From contig OX465580.1 of the NCBI GenBank assembly GCA_950022655.1, positions 99,218,797-99,282,796 on the forward strand: DNA of 64,000 nucleotides. The letters are read 5' to 3'. Under the pieces are notes generated by a model. That model was not told the DNA's origin and did not search any database. It saw only the letters and a program-made list of their open reading frames with translations. The DNA comes from Alentia gelatinosa (lineage: Eukaryota; Annelida; Polychaeta; Phyllodocida; Polynoidae). Below, one piece after another: positions 22,521-36,173 of the stretch. Position numbers and translations under genes: made by a program. Numbering within the stretch: the stretch's first letter is position 1; the number at the start of each line of letters is the position of its first letter.

Positions 22521-25500
22521 TACTGATATTCGATTATGAACATTAAGTGGTATTAAGGGATGTTCGGTCATATGACTCAAGTCAATTTATAAACTTATGT
22601 ATCACGTATATTTGATAGCTAATTTCTCAGTAACTTGACCTGGAATATCCATGTAATTTCACGTTCTGCAGCATATCTGTGCTTTTGCTTGCACATGCTC
22701 CTTCACTAAGTAGAACATGACATTTTGTTTTTTTGGTATATACATGGCAAAAGGAAGCCAGTTCGAGAGACAGTTTGGGGGAGACTCGAACAAGGGCACG
22801 TAATCATTGCAGGTGGTGACACATTTTTGGGAACTTTTGGGTGGACTTTTTGGGAACTAATCATGTCATCATTTATAAATATATATGAATCTAATTAAAT
22901 AACACAGTGTTTCTCCATCTAACACCTCCAGTTCGAATTTAAATCATTATAAACATGTTTCCGCTAGTTTAAATAAATAAATAAATATGCTTTCATTTTT
23001 TATGATGATTCCTCCATGACACCCTTATAGGTGTGGCCCGCCAGGAGAGGTGAAGGAGAACATAACTAGGAAATTTTACCTATTTTGTATTAGACGTTGT
23101 CGTGTAAACAAGATCTCGATTGTTTCCCATGTAATGTTATCTGCTTTTATATCTGTTATCTGTTGTAATATCCTTTTTGTACGCATTCTCCCCTTGAGAG
23201 TCGTATTGCATCACGCCTTTACGTTACCGGGTGAAAATTATGTGTACTCCGTGTGAATCGATTTCGCAAGCAATGATTATTTTGAAAAAAAAGAAGAAAA
23301 AAGAGAACCACATCAGGAGTCTCCGAGGAGCATACAAAGTGGGGTCCTTTAGATACTAAATGGGCCCCGGGACGATAGTGTTTCAGAGTTTATTGGCTAG
23401 GATAGTCTCAACCACAAGGGTACCCTTTGAAGGATATGGATTTGAAGGAACAACTTACAAAATAAATCGGTCTTCCCTTGACAAGATCTATATTTTCTTA
23501 TCATAATGTACCTAAAATTGATGAGAAAATGTCATTCTATTCACTTACTAAGTCAACGATTCATGCTAATTCACTACGGGAACAGTGTGCCCGAACATTA
23601 TTTGCACCCCTAGCAGCGTGTAGTATTTCAAAGACATTTTCCCATAGATATATAATCATGTCAATGGCAGATATGAAATCATTAGAAAACGTAATACCTT
23701 GTCTTTGCGTTTATAGGAGTCAAACATCCATCCATGCAGATACTTGGTTGGCGTGATTGACATGGTGTCTTTGGCAGAATTCGAATGCTTAACTCCATTG
23801 CAGGATATAAAGAAGCGAGTAAGGCCATGGTGCAAACAGTCTGGATTATATTAATGTCATTATCTACACCTATAGGATCTCCCATTCATAACTTAACCAG
23901 AAAGTTCCAAATGGTCAAATTGATTGAATAAAATTGATGTCTGTACTTTTGGCAATACTATCATATGGCATATAAATCTACCATTGTATAGATACTTGGT
24001 CTCATTCCTGTAGGGGCACAGGTAGATATTAGATTCAGGACAGAGGAATCGTAGTCAAAGGACTTTCAAGAATTAGATGTAATTTAGGACATGGGACTAC
24101 TATAAATGTCTTCTGCCAATATGTAATCTGCTAATCCCAGATTACTTTTTAGATTGAGGAATGGACAGTTAAAATAAGGTTTCGTCATCCCTTAATGATT
24201 GTAATTATCAGAGGTATGCCGCTCAACGTGTCCCGTCCACGGACATCTGGGAGGAACCTGCTATCAGCAGAGGATCATTAAAGAGCAGCTCGTTATCTGG
24301 CTAATTACAATCGGCTAATGAAGGGTGAGCGCCTAGTGCTGCGCCTAAATCGAAGTATGAAAACGGCTACTACAGCAACATTTCTTTTTCAAATTGAAAT
24401 ATTTCCAGTCATCCGAACCCAATTACAGCGTATCAGATGATTTTGCAAAATGCTGATGTTGGCCAATTTTACTCGTCATAAAAAGGCAATGAAATTGCAG
24501 GATTTTTATGAAAGGGTATTTCTTTGTGGATATACTTGTGTTTTGTTAATTATGGCCAACCTAAGCTGGCCTACTTAAGTCCCGATCCCTGGAGAGGGTC
24601 ACTCGGCTATATCCTGCTAGTAAAATGGTGCACGATCTACAATATTACACGATTTATAGTACATATATATGTCCTGTAGGACACGCACACCTCGCCTGAA
24701 CGCCATACATGTATACCTCCTTCCGAATATACTTTCATCCCTTTTGCTTTGAAAACTATCGTGCTGATCTGAAGAGAAAATGCTTATTTCATCCAAAGCT
24801 TAACTATTGGTTTTCCTGCCAGTAAATATTGTATGAAGCCCTGAGTGTGAATTGTTATTAACATTTTAAGAAATACAAGCAATTTTACCAGATGGATTGC
24901 AGGAGTAACAATCTGCTAGAATGAAAATGAAAGAGACGATGGAGATCAAGAATTGAGTCGTTGGGATCGTCTGCCTGCAGGCAATACCAAATTATTCGTC
25001 TTTTTTAATTTGGTTCAGAGGGACTGTCAAGATGCTGAAACCCATTAATAGAGTGCATGATGCAGAGAAGCCACTTCATGAATCCATATTGCTCCAGGTC
25101 CTTTAAATGATTTATATGGGATTTCCAGGTCTGAACTAACACACGACGCCTTGGCTATTGCTGAAACTCAGTAGAAATGAATTATTTCTCTACAATTTAA
25201 CGTATATTGAAAAATACCTGTAGAGCCCTGGTCTTTTACGGGCTCTCCGAAATGGGACTTTATGATCTAAAACAGGGGAATAATGACCAACGGTAAAATG
25301 AGACGCAAGTTTATAAGATCCTTATTACTTTGACAGCCCGATAATGCAGCACATGTCTGACACTGGAGTTCATATATTATAATTTGATTTGATTTTCATC
25401 TCCAGCTATTGCAAAAAAATGTTCGATCCACGGCCACAATCTTACTCAGTTTTTACGCCCATACCTAATTATATTGTAATTTACTAAACTTAATGAACAT

Positions 25501-28500
25501 ATTCTCTTCACTCATAGAGCAATGGAAATCAACCTTTCATTACCCTTTGTCCAAGGTACGCTGTGGAAACCAGGTCCACTTGACCTTCAGTATTGATTCC
25601 TAAAGGCTGTCCCAAGAGGTTCAACACTGAGAAGATCTCATATATATATTCGGAAACCAAGATTTACACTGGCCGTAGACACATTTAAATTACATAACCA
25701 TATCACCTTATATTAGATTTCAATGGTTTTCCTACTCCTAAGATTTAATTATCAGAGCATATTTTGATTTGAAATCACTCCCGCTAGATTAATTGACAGG
25801 GCTTAGCTCCTAAGGCTAAATTTTTTCCACCCAGTCTCGCACTAAGCTCTACATTGGTTGTAAATGCCTGCCCTGAACATAAATATATACGACAGATTGT
25901 TGAGTTCTGATTGATAGCAAATCTTATGCATCTAATTTCATCCCATCTCAGGCAGTGAGAATGTGAATTTATGAATAGACAAAGTCAATTCAAATCTATT
26001 CCATGAACCGACTCAGGATTTCCACTATGCCTGCTAGCAAGTCCTGGTTGGAAGCGATGGGTTTGGCATGGAAATTGGTGTCGTGGGTAAGCATCTCCTC
26101 GGCATGTAGGTGGCTGCTAAGTATAAAATGAATATTTCACCTGCATAGATAATGGCAATTTCCCCTTCCTTTAAGACTCCACTACGACTAACCGGCAGGG
26201 ATATGGTACCGTCAGGCCAATTTTAGGAGGAGAGTATCACGTTAGCATTTACCATCATATATCACCATTGAGTAGTGATTGATAATCTTCTATAGATTTG
26301 TAGTTTATAAAGAAATACTGAGACATCTTAATGGAAGGATTGATTATAATGAGAGAGCTGCAAACACAGATCCACCAGGAGATGCAACGCGAGAATCGTA
26401 AGTAAAGAAAAGTGAAACATAATATTAGCAAGTATAGCACAAAACAGTACATCCGCCTGAAATAGCCACATGAGTTGAAACAATGAGTTAAGGATTCAAC
26501 AATCGTGTTGCATTTCTTCCCAGTTACCGTAGTTAAATCCATCTCCTTAGATTTTCCCTGAAGTTCTAGAGCACACAATCAAAGTGCGATATCCAGACTC
26601 CTGATATAACTCAGTTACTAAGGCCAGCACAACCAAAGTGTCATTAAAACTAAGTGCAAGAATTAGCAACTCCTTCCAGCATCTCAGTATTTTGTTCCTA
26701 GTTTTGAGTGATGATCACCTCAAGTACATTTTAACCAGACGTACCTGAGCCCATATTCGAATACACGAATAGGATTTCAAGACACAAAATAGGTTCTATT
26801 ATCCTGTTCAAGAACTGGACGAGGTAAACACTGCTCCCTCTGCTTGCATGAGTCTCCCCGAGTTGCCCCAGGGCGCGGATAATGATGCTTGACATGGCAG
26901 GATAATCAAAGACCGACTTGAGCCTCATGAAAGAGGATGCATCGTCTGGATTTTATCTGAGGGAAAGAGGAAAACAAGGAAAAACTGGTAATTGCTGATC
27001 AACCTGTCCCCAATCCCAAGGGAGCAATGCTTGTTCCAGTCTTTGTGGTCCAGATGTGGTTTTAATTGAACAAGTAGGACCAAGCTTGGAGCTCAAAAAT
27101 GCAATGTTTCCACAAAAGGCAAACATTCATGGCACGCCGTTTTAGCATTCAAGAAACCAATAGATAAACTAATTCTGAACATACCCTTACTCTCTATGTT
27201 TATTACCATTCAGATGAATTGACTGGAATTATATGATATCTAGGATATTCTATCCATCACAAATTCAATATTTAAAGAATAGATGGAAACTTGGGTAACC
27301 TTCACGTGACTGTTTTCTAACTACCGTAAATATACTGTGCTCTGAGTATTTAACTGTATACCATTAAGGCCATCTAATTGCAGAATTTCTATACATATTT
27401 GAAAAGAATAAAAGTGATTAGTGTCACAACAAGTGGTATTTCAATTCCGATAGTAGAGTAATATGGCGATTCTTGAAAGTATTTTCTGTGTCTTGCTAAA
27501 TGTTAATGCTTATAAGGCGCAAAGGTGAATTCTCCTCACAGTCCCGGGATTTCCTACAGGGGCCTCTTAAAAAACATATATCGACGAAAGTACATGGTAT
27601 TTGATAATGCTCAAGTTCGTTCGATAAGCCTTCGTAAGGTCATCCCTAAGTGTTGAATAAAGTTGATCGACATCTTTCTTGGCTCTTCATAGCATTCAGA
27701 AAAGGTCATTATTTTTGTTGGACTACCATATCTTGAATTCGAGGAACTTTAATTCAGGAACCAAGTTACTAGTTTATGCGTTTCCCATGAACCTGTATCA
27801 ATTTTCTCCTTTCGTTCTCATGTAAGATATACTCTTTTCGACCAACACTTTATCTCATTTCTCTTCACGTGTTCTTGTCGTTTTGTCTATCGCCGTCATT
27901 GACCTAGTATTTCCAATGATATTAAATTACTCTCCATATCAAACTATGACGTAATGCTGTGTCTGCCAATGAGAGTCCGGCTTTACAGTACTACTGAGTA
28001 GGGGTCAGTGATACAGCAGACCTGTTTACTTCTTATAACCATGCAGGAGGAAAAATCAGCCAGTATTATCACTTTTCCTTGATCTTGCATTATCGTGCTG
28101 CATTACTGTTGATTCATCAAGGCTCTCGGTATCACATTTTCCCCGTTAACCTCGTAGATGTACCATAAGTTCATGTGAGAAGAGGAGTTCCAGTGCAGAT
28201 ATAGAAGATCAGATGCAAATAAAGAAATGATCCCTTCATTTGAAGTTCGAGAAAAGGAAGGCAATAATACCGGTTCGGTAATTGTATACATAATCTTTTA
28301 AAACCTTGGACACTTCTGATTTACTTTAGATACTTCTGATTGACATAGATCTGACCTTAACCCGCCCATGGATTAGGAGTAAAGAGTAGATCATTTTCAA
28401 GAGTCTTCCAAGCTTGCCTTTACCAAATAGCTTTGCCAGTTTTAGTCATCATATCCTTTAGATAGTATTTCTACAAACTGTGCCTCCCCGAGCCATAAAC

Positions 28501-29159
28501 TTTTAATGAACGCTCCCTAAGTGTGCAAAGAATGGTGTTATCATTGAAGAGAAAGTATGACGTCATCACTCAGGGGGCCATCTAGCGGATCACCCGAGAA
28601 CTATCTGTCAATACGAATGTTCGGGGATTCATACACGTGTGCCAAACTGAAGGTACTCTGGCCGCCAGAGCGACACTAACGTTAGCTCTGGTGGAATCCA
28701 ATCTGAACAACCTTGACTTTCACTCGCCTAGCTAATATTCTTACTACCAGAGTCAGAATCTCTGCTGGAAGAGTGAATCATTCATCGAGCAGATCTATTT
28801 TCGTGGCAGTCCCTGTCACAACGGGCTATTGTGGTTGGAGATTGTAGTACTCTCGAAGCCCCTTATCCATAATATCATTTTCTTTTTGTGTATTTTGATA
28901 GAAAGAACATGAAATTAAATTTTGTTATCAATTAGCTAAGTTGGTAATGCTCTGCAGAAAGCATTCTTAGTTTTTATTCCACTATGTCTCAAAAGTCTAT
29001 CCTGCTTTGAGACAATCGTCTCGAGCTCACTGGCCAGAAAGCGATCGGCCCAGACCAACCCTTAAGTTGGAGACAGGGGTTGGTTGCCAATCTAAACTGA
29101 AGGGTGTGATGGTGAAAGAGTGATTTCTAAAATGGCGTATTTAATCCTTTCAGGGGGAT
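22521..29159. other. Long intergenic AT-rich stretch
   Basis: About 6.6 kb without a recognisable gene, RNA gene or well-defined repeat. Longest frames are about 92-107 codons (23478-23756 plus, 26255-26578 minus) and lack domains, plausible first-exon structure or composition bias. Short A/T runs only. Confidence 0.5.
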
Positions 29160-29250
29160 AATGCCTTGAGGCATTCCCCAGTTAAGACCGGATTATGCTT
29201 TGAGGCATTCGACCAATGTAAACCGAATGATGTCTCGAGGCATTATTTAT
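29160..29250. repeat. Three diverged units around TGCCTTGAGGCATTC
   Basis: The small palindromic motif GCCTTGAGGC and its variants (GCTTTGAGGC, TCTCGAGGC) occurs three times at roughly 35-bp spacing, each preceded by GATNATG and followed by ATT. Confidence 0.65.
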
Positions 29251-29750
29251 GAAATATAGTAACATTTACAATTTCCTATTGTTTTATGAAGAAATAATTT
29301 AACAATAAATATGAAACATTCAGAGAATATAGTATTTAACACTGTTTGGTAATACAAATAATAGAAATAACTGAACTGTCTTATCACATGATCAAACGAT
29401 TGAATAACAATTTCAATGAAAATCGACCCATCCCCTGGCATTATACCAGTCTCAAGTAGCCTACCCGCCTAGAACAAAGAGGCTCTACCACAGACTCCTG
29501 CCTTGAAACGAATGTATATTTTACCAACAAAGTCAAGCAACATTATTTCATTTCCAGAGCGGCAGTAGTGTCAGAAATTATGATAAACCACATATATGCT
29601 GAAAAATCATAAAATCATATTTTAGGAAATCATAGCGATATTCATTTTTCTATAGAGCAAAGAAATAGTCCGTATTGTTATACCATTTAATATGGCAATT
29701 ACTGTTTTTTTTTGTTTTTTTTTGAAAAGATGGATAATAAATGCAACATA

Positions 29751-29844
29751 CGATGGTGTTGTGGACAGGCGGCTCGGTAAACCACTCGAGGTTGACGTCG
29801 TAATACCTCTGGTGGTTTACGACCGCCTGTCCACAAAACCATCG
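29751..29844. repeat. Hairpin (snap-back) repeat
   Basis: Inverted arms of about 33-35 bp (CGATGGTGTTGTGGACAGGC and its near complement ending CCACAAAACCATCG), with a loop of about 26 nt. The inner AGGT/ACCT bases of the loop can also pair. A 62-codon ORF running through it is a by-product. Confidence 0.88.
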
Positions 29845-31936
29845 ATTATTGTCTATCTATATCACAGACAGAACTTCTAGGAAAGGGTTAACTTGACTGC
29901 GGTATCTCTTCTTGTTTGTGGTATGCCAGAAGGGCGAACGACGATAAAAGCTAATACGGAGCCCCAGGGGCAATTAACCTAGTTGCCCGTCTAGATGTGA
30001 CCTATTAAGACTGTACCATTCACTCTAATGATCAACAGATGTGAGAAGAATATGTAGTGTACCTCCTCCGTCGTCTGCAACGATACACCTTACATATTAC
30101 AGTAACTTCTAAGCTGGTACCATCTGAACATCTTCTTTGAGTGCTGTTGGTGGTGCATACCCATGGGAAATTCAATTGGAATAGTCCTCAGCAATCGAAT
30201 TTATGCTGTTTTATAAATAAATTAAATTTCTTATGTTTATCGGCAGTACCCTGTAATTGCTGCCGATACATTCACTGGAGAAAAAATGAGGTTATCATGG
30301 AATGTAGGTGACAGTCACCTTCATTTTGTAAACAGACAAAAAAACTAAAAAGAACAGTGACATTCACAACTCGTCCTGTGGGGGTATAGGACATGTAAAC
30401 CTAACACTTGATAATAGAAAATAAATCGATTTGTTTACCTCGGGGTGAGGTTAGATGGAAAGCTTATTTAGGAAACTTACAAAAAGGAACTGACAATAAA
30501 ATTAGCTAACAAAAACTATCTTTTTTCCCAAGTTACTCAGGTTCCTATCGACCAAACAAGTAAAACTTCATAAAGAGGCATATTTGATAGCCTCTCTAGA
30601 AATGTATTCATTATTACCAAAGATGTTATTTCATCTATCTCTTTTTTGTTCTTTTTTTCAATCAAATCTAGCAATTCAGGAAGAGCATAGCCTCTTTGAT
30701 TTTGCAATTCTGTTAAAATACTACAGCTGGTATGGATACAAAACAGAGAACTGTGCCTTATTCATTCCAGGATTAATAAAGTGGTTTTAAAAGAAGATCT
30801 TTACACCCCGGGGTACAATCCCCTCATTGCCATTCCTCTCCTGCTTCACTCACTACATCTGACTTCAACCCCACCATACACATCATCTACCCCTACACTA
30901 CCTTCTTCTTTCCACCTTCTACCATTACATACTACTGTCTCCTTTAACCACGACTTTTTACCCTGCCACCCAACACCAACTGTTTACACGCATCTCATCT
31001 CACTCAACTTCCATTCTTATCTATTATCTACCTACCTTCACCCGTCCATAGGTATCACCCTTCAATTTCTCATTATGTTACCATTTTTATTCAATTCTTA
31101 CAATAAAACATATCACATAATTCATTATTTATACTGAATTAATGTAATTGAACTAAACTACCTCTTTTCTCTTCAGTTCTCAAGGGTGTGTGGTTGGTCG
31201 GGGGCATACCGTAATGACTAAAGAGCTGATTAAGGGAGAATGTATTTTAACATTTGATTATATAACTATGACATATTTTCTCCTGGTCTATTGTCCATTG
31301 AATATAATGCGAGTATCTGTTATTCTGAGACATCCCTGAATCTTACATCCGATGACTAACCTTTGGAAAATAACATCCTACACTTATAAGGTACAATAAT
31401 ATGAAAAACTCAGAAGTACACTGTATGTAATATTCCACAAAAGTTCACATAGTAAAAGAAAATAGATCATTTACGGCAGGTAAAAGCTCTGTCAACATCA
31501 GACGTCGCCTCACGTCGGGATCCTTTGGCACATATCAGAATCTGAAACGCTTCAGAGAGACGCTTGTCTCAGATACTACAGATGCTTGCGGATAATCGCT
31601 AATGGGAATACGAGTAGCTCAAACACCTGGGGTCTTGCCAATAACACTACTGAAAAGTTTCGATACCCTGTCTCATGTAACTAAGCTGAGCTCAGTGTGC
31701 CTTATCATTTGCAAAACGAGAGGTGGGATCTAGTCACATTCAAGCACTTAGACTCTAATGATTAAAGTACTGATGTTTTGCATGTTGAATGCACTACTCG
31801 AAATGGTTACACGTTTTCTACAAACATACATTATGGCAGTTCAATCCTATTTGACTGTACACTGTTTTACTATATACCCGAGCCGTATACTGTGATTACG
31901 CACCGTTTCGCCATATAACTACAAAACTCGACAATA
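29845..31936. other. Intergenic DNA with a pyrimidine-rich tract
   Basis: The plus strand at about 30810-31060 is strongly C/T-rich and carries a 118-codon ORF (30781-31137) rich in Leu, Pro, Ser and Thr, best explained by the base bias. The tract and its AT-rich tail (CATATCACATAATTCATT) loosely recall the B repeat and spacer of the Ngaro-like element, but no firm match was established. Nothing else seen. Confidence 0.45.
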
Positions 31937-32229
31937 AGGCCACTCAAAAAAAAAATTGTTTCTCATCACCGCGCGCATCAGAAAAAAACGATTTTAGAAG
32001 ATTTTTTTTTTTTTTTTAAATAGATTAACCTTGATAGAAATTATGAAAGGTATGTGTATTTAGTATCAAATTAAAGCTCCTGATGTCAGGGATGCATTAA
32101 ATGTATAGCCTGTAAAAATCTGGAAACCCCACGTAAGCAGACACCCCGCGTAAGCAGCCACTTTGGCCCGGATCAGAGGGTGTCCGCTTATGCGGGGTTT
32201 GACTGTATGTCTGCCATCTTTGATATAGC

Positions 32230-32261
<32 letters not shown>

Positions 32262-32318
32262 CTCGTCATATTTTTCATGGCTTGGTGATGAGAAACAAAT
32301 TGGTTTTTTTAGTGGCCT
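31937..32318. mobile_element. MITE with AGGCCACT terminal inverted repeats
   Basis: The left end AGGCCACTCAAAAAAAAAAT continues to TGTTTCTCATCACC; the right end is its near complement, GGTGATGAGAAACAA through TTTTTTTAGTGGCCT (about 35 bp). An AAT lies next to both ends with one extra A on the left, a possible short target duplication. The interior holds a second inverted pair (CCCCACGTAAGCAGACACCC against GGGTGTCCGCTTATGCGGGG) and the 27-nt poly(A) run. No coding capacity. Confidence 0.8.
32230..32256. repeat. Poly(A) run, 27 nt
   Basis: Uninterrupted A tract inside the MITE at 31937-32318. Confidence 0.95.
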
Positions 32319-32426
32319 AATTTACGGTTTTTACGGAACTCAGCGTAAACGCCTCGTTCCGTACGAACCATAAATTATCATCTCGTTTTGTAGCTTGTAC
32401 AGCATGGTCAGGACGTTCTATATAGA

Positions 32427-32939
32427 TGCCCAATAACACTGGAATGAAAATCGGCGTTTTCCCGTGTACGCACGTGTACGTTCTTCTACGCATTTTGAAA
32501 TATACAAATGCGCGGCAATGCGCAGAAAAACGAGGAGATACGTAAATGAAAGTCGGAATGCTTAAACAAACGTAAACAAAACGTTGAAAGAACGTGGTGT
32601 CATGATTACCTTTATCTTTTTAAAACTTATCTCTATGCATTTCCAATGCGCAAATGAATGCAGTAAAACGCGACGATGCGTACAGAAGCGTATACATGCG
32701 TTGATGAACGTTAAGAAGCGTAAAAGAACGTAAAAGAAAGTAAACAGAAACGTAGAGAATATGTACCTATCACGTAGTGGCCACCTTCTTCTGATACGTA
32801 GGAAATACGCCGAATTTAACGCCAGTGTGACTGGATTGTGTACATAAAAAGCGTTGAATTTGCGTAGTGGATAGGCGGAACTCGCGTCCTTTTGAATACG
32901 TAGAAGAAACGCCAAATTTTACGTCAGTGTGACTGGGCA
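32427..32939. mobile_element. Non-autonomous inverted-repeat element, family 2 copy 2
   Basis: Ends TGCCCAATAACACTGGAATG (left) and TTTTACGTCAGTGTGACTGGGCA read inverted (right) match one another over about 30 bp. The interior shares GTTCTTCTACGCATTTTGAA and the run of ACGT motifs with 13094-13693. An extra internal CGCCAGTGTGACTGG at about 32819 suggests a nested or rearranged end. ORFs inside are shadows. Confidence 0.7.
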
Positions 32940-35110
32940 TAACTACTGACTTCATGACCACTTACGAGGTTGGATCTGGATTTTGTAAACTACCTCTAAA
33001 AACTAAAAATACAATAGTGGTTGCTTGGTTTCATATTGGGTAAATTGAAATTGAACACCTCTTGATGCAACTGTATCGAATTTCTACGATATCTGCCATT
33101 TTTCTTTGATAAATTAGGAGTAGGCATACGTTCGTCGCTTGGGATGTGTAGTTTGTTGCATTCCGCTTAATGTGAAATACATGTTTTTAGCAAGTCAATA
33201 ATGATTAAGTTCAAGGGAAGGCTAAATATCAAATGGAAATGGGAATATATATCTCGTCTCATTTTCGTTCATAGCGAGGAAACGCTACCTGATGCTTCCA
33301 AACATAAACAGGGGACCCAGGCCAGTAAAGCAAAGGCAAATGAAGACGTCCAGGATATGTCCAGAATGTCATGGGGCCGCGCACCCGATATGAAGTGGGC
33401 GAGAGATGTCAGTCCTGAATGTTGTGACTGAACCTACAATATATCTCTATAGCCTTACATACACCACACTACTGGAGACATGGTAGACTGTACCTCTGAC
33501 TCCAGTGGTCAGGAGGAGCTGTAGGAGGCGTGATCAGGTCACGTACCAAACTCATTCTCCTCCAGTGGTTACCCCAAAGGGACGGTAATAGTGAGGGAAT
33601 GGTTTCCTGCAGGGGCAGTTTTCGTGGAGCCATCTTCGGAGGTTCACACGTACAGGGACCACTGTCAATAAACACCATGTTCTTATTAAATCCAGACTGG
33701 TCCCTTGTCTGGTCCATACTGAGTTATTTGATTTTTATTCCAAAATGTCATTTATCACTATGACAGCTATTTTTCATCGTAGCATCCAGTTGTAAGCTGT
33801 CTCCGTCGCTTCTAGGAATATGATTTGATATCCAGTGAATGAAACAGATAGGGAAGAATGATAGATCTTATGTAGTTCTGCATCATCATCAGACATATTA
33901 ATTAAAGTAGTCAAACTACAAAGAGATTAGCTTATCCTAGCTGTGGAATAGGAAATGGGATTATACAAATCTAGTTACAGTCCTTAACGACATAAACATT
34001 ACGTACTACCCTGGAATGTTAAGATTACAACGTCTCACCCTAAAAGACAATATCCACGAGAGAAAAGGAAAACTTCATCGTCGTCTGAATTGAACGAATA
34101 TCCTCTAGAATGTCCAGTTCAGCATCTATTGATATGAAGACATCAACCAAGATATAAACTTGCATTCTACAGCTTAATGTTTAATAAAAAATAAAACAGG
34201 ACAAAACCTAATAGTCAAATAGATGATATGGGTTGTCATTGGGGAACCGTTGCTAGGAATACATATTACGAATTAAACATTCTGATAGGGACGCAATGCC
34301 GTTTTTCTGTGCTGTCTTTGCGTAAATCAATATAGGACGTGCGCCTCAGCACCGACAACACCTGACAGCAGCCTTGTGTATAAAAAGGAATAGCGCCAAT
34401 TTCCAGTTAGGACACTGTTCAATCTACTATTTTTGTAAAACTTGTTCAGCAATTGTATAACTGGAATTTAGAAAAGCATATCTTCATTTATTTTTTTGCC
34501 TTTCTTAACGGATACCGGCTTGCTAGGCAAGAGTTTTATTTGCTGAAGCACCAAGCAAAACTGGGATGCGACAGATTGGCCACATGGCGAATAGGACATG
34601 GACACGAATCTAATTCCAAATAGAAAATAATGCAAAGTTCCATAGCATTTAGTTCAACAAAGCAGGAAACGGATTATATACCATCATCTGTTTATTCTGT
34701 CGGGTAGAATCCTGAATATCCCACATGCAAGTAATGGCCTGCTGCCATTGGTGAACAACAAGTCTTGGGCCAGTTGAATAATCTAGGCTTACAAGTACAT
34801 GAAGATCCATTTCTGTCATTTCATGGAGATCCATGGGCGATGTGGGTCAACCTTATCCAACACTTATGGACGACCCTATGGACGGCTAAGACTGTCTTAG
34901 TGAAGGCACTTAGATATTACGATAACCCTTGAACGAGGCATAGAAAACGGTCCACATGTACGAGCCTAGATTATTCAACGGGCCCACTGGCACGTCTATG
35001 AGTTGCATACATTAACAGTAGGTATTGTTATCCTGTTTTTCAAAGCCCTTACGGATTAGACCTATCCGATCCAAGGAAATATAGGATTTTTTATTAGTTC
35101 AATTTGTTTT
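32940..35110. other. Intergenic DNA
   Basis: No recognised gene. At 33440-33740 the base composition is more balanced and both strands have about 80-codon frames, with a small inverted pair CCAGACTGGTCC ... TGTCTGG; nature unknown. Elsewhere AT-rich with nothing seen. Confidence 0.45.
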
Positions 35111-36173
35111 CATTTTTTTTTTTAAAGGTTTTTTATTGCCTTCGATAATACATTATCGTTCTTCCAAGCAACAGAACATGTGCGCAACAGTTACAATAAA
35201 CTTTTGTACATTCTCTAAGTCCCCGCAGGGTTTGCTACTTACAATATGATGAGAAAAAACACTTACAATTAATGAAATGATACACTGCCATTAAACATTT
35301 TCCATTTCGTTGCTATCAACGCTATACATATGCTCCGCCTATCAACATTCATTATCATTTCCTTATTTCATTCATTACTCCTTTTTTAAACATCTCTTTT
35401 GATTCTGTTTTTTGTATGCATCCTGGAAGTGCGTTCCAAATACTGATACCCTTGTATCCCGACGACTTACAAAATTTTTCTTTGTGAGGAAACGGCTGGT
35501 GTGAGTTATCTTTATTCTGGGATCTAGTTTGTCTTTCTATTTCAGGTACTAACTCTGGTTTCTTCTTTATTTGCTTCAAAGTGTTTAAGCTTCTTATTAA
35601 CCCTAGTAAAAGTATTTTTCTTCTCTCGTCGGGATCGGGTACTTCGCACTTGGTTAGCAATTCCTTAGTTTTGATTGGTCTGTCATCGACAAACGCTTCA
35701 TTACGTAATACGATTCTTAAATTTCTGTTTAAACCCTTATTCAGCTTATCTATGGTTGATTTTTTAGACCCTTCCAACAAGAAGGAACAATAGTCCATGA
35801 GGGGTAGGATGCATGTTTTGTTAATCCTTATGGCAGTATACTTGCTGACATATTTCCTTATTCTTCGAAAAAGGTACCCTTTGTCGGACAATGTTTTCGT
35901 TAGTTTAGCTCCATGCTTATCAAATTTTAAATCGCTGTCCACTATTGCTCCTAGATAATTCATATCGTTGCTCACTGCAATTTCCTCCCCTTTCATGTGG
36001 ATCGGTCTTCTGTTTTCTGGTTTTATTTTTCTTTGGTTTCCATGATATACTATTCTGGTCTTTTTAATATTTATACTTAACCTGTTTGATGAGTACCAGT
36101 TCGACAGTCTATTGCAGTTCGACTGAGTTATCGCTTCTAACTCTCTTAGGTCCGTGGTCTCAGAAGTACTCTT
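35111..36173 (-). mobile_element. 5'-truncated LINE (non-LTR retrotransposon) remnant
   Basis: On the minus strand an open frame runs from 36173 to 35355, followed by about 240 bp of AT-rich 3' sequence ending in a short A-run (T-run 35111-35120 on the plus strand). Sequence similarity stops upstream of about 36173. 5' truncation with a 3' A-tail is typical of target-primed reverse transcription. Confidence 0.8.
35355..36173 (-). pseudogene. LINE reverse transcriptase, C-terminal part only
   Basis: About 272 codons with no natural start; an ATG at 35996 is internal. From the N-terminus: NWYSSNRLSINIKKTRIVY (post-YADD RT block with the conserved Lys-Thr), then MNYLGAIVDSDLKFDKH (thumb), a Leu/Lys-rich connection region, and SIWNALPGCIQ near the end, as in jockey/CR1-type ORF2 proteins. 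The palm core with the YADD motif and the endonuclease are missing, so it is inactive. The rest of the frame is undamaged, suggesting a fairly recent insertion. Confidence 0.85.

Noticed and set aside
28570..28590. CTCF-like GGGGGCCATCTAGCGG motif
   Set aside because: The core positions do not match the consensus well and a single site proves nothing.
29160..29250. CRISPR-like spaced short repeats
   Set aside because: Only three diverged units with no conserved repeat length, in eukaryotic DNA; treated as a degenerate local repeat.
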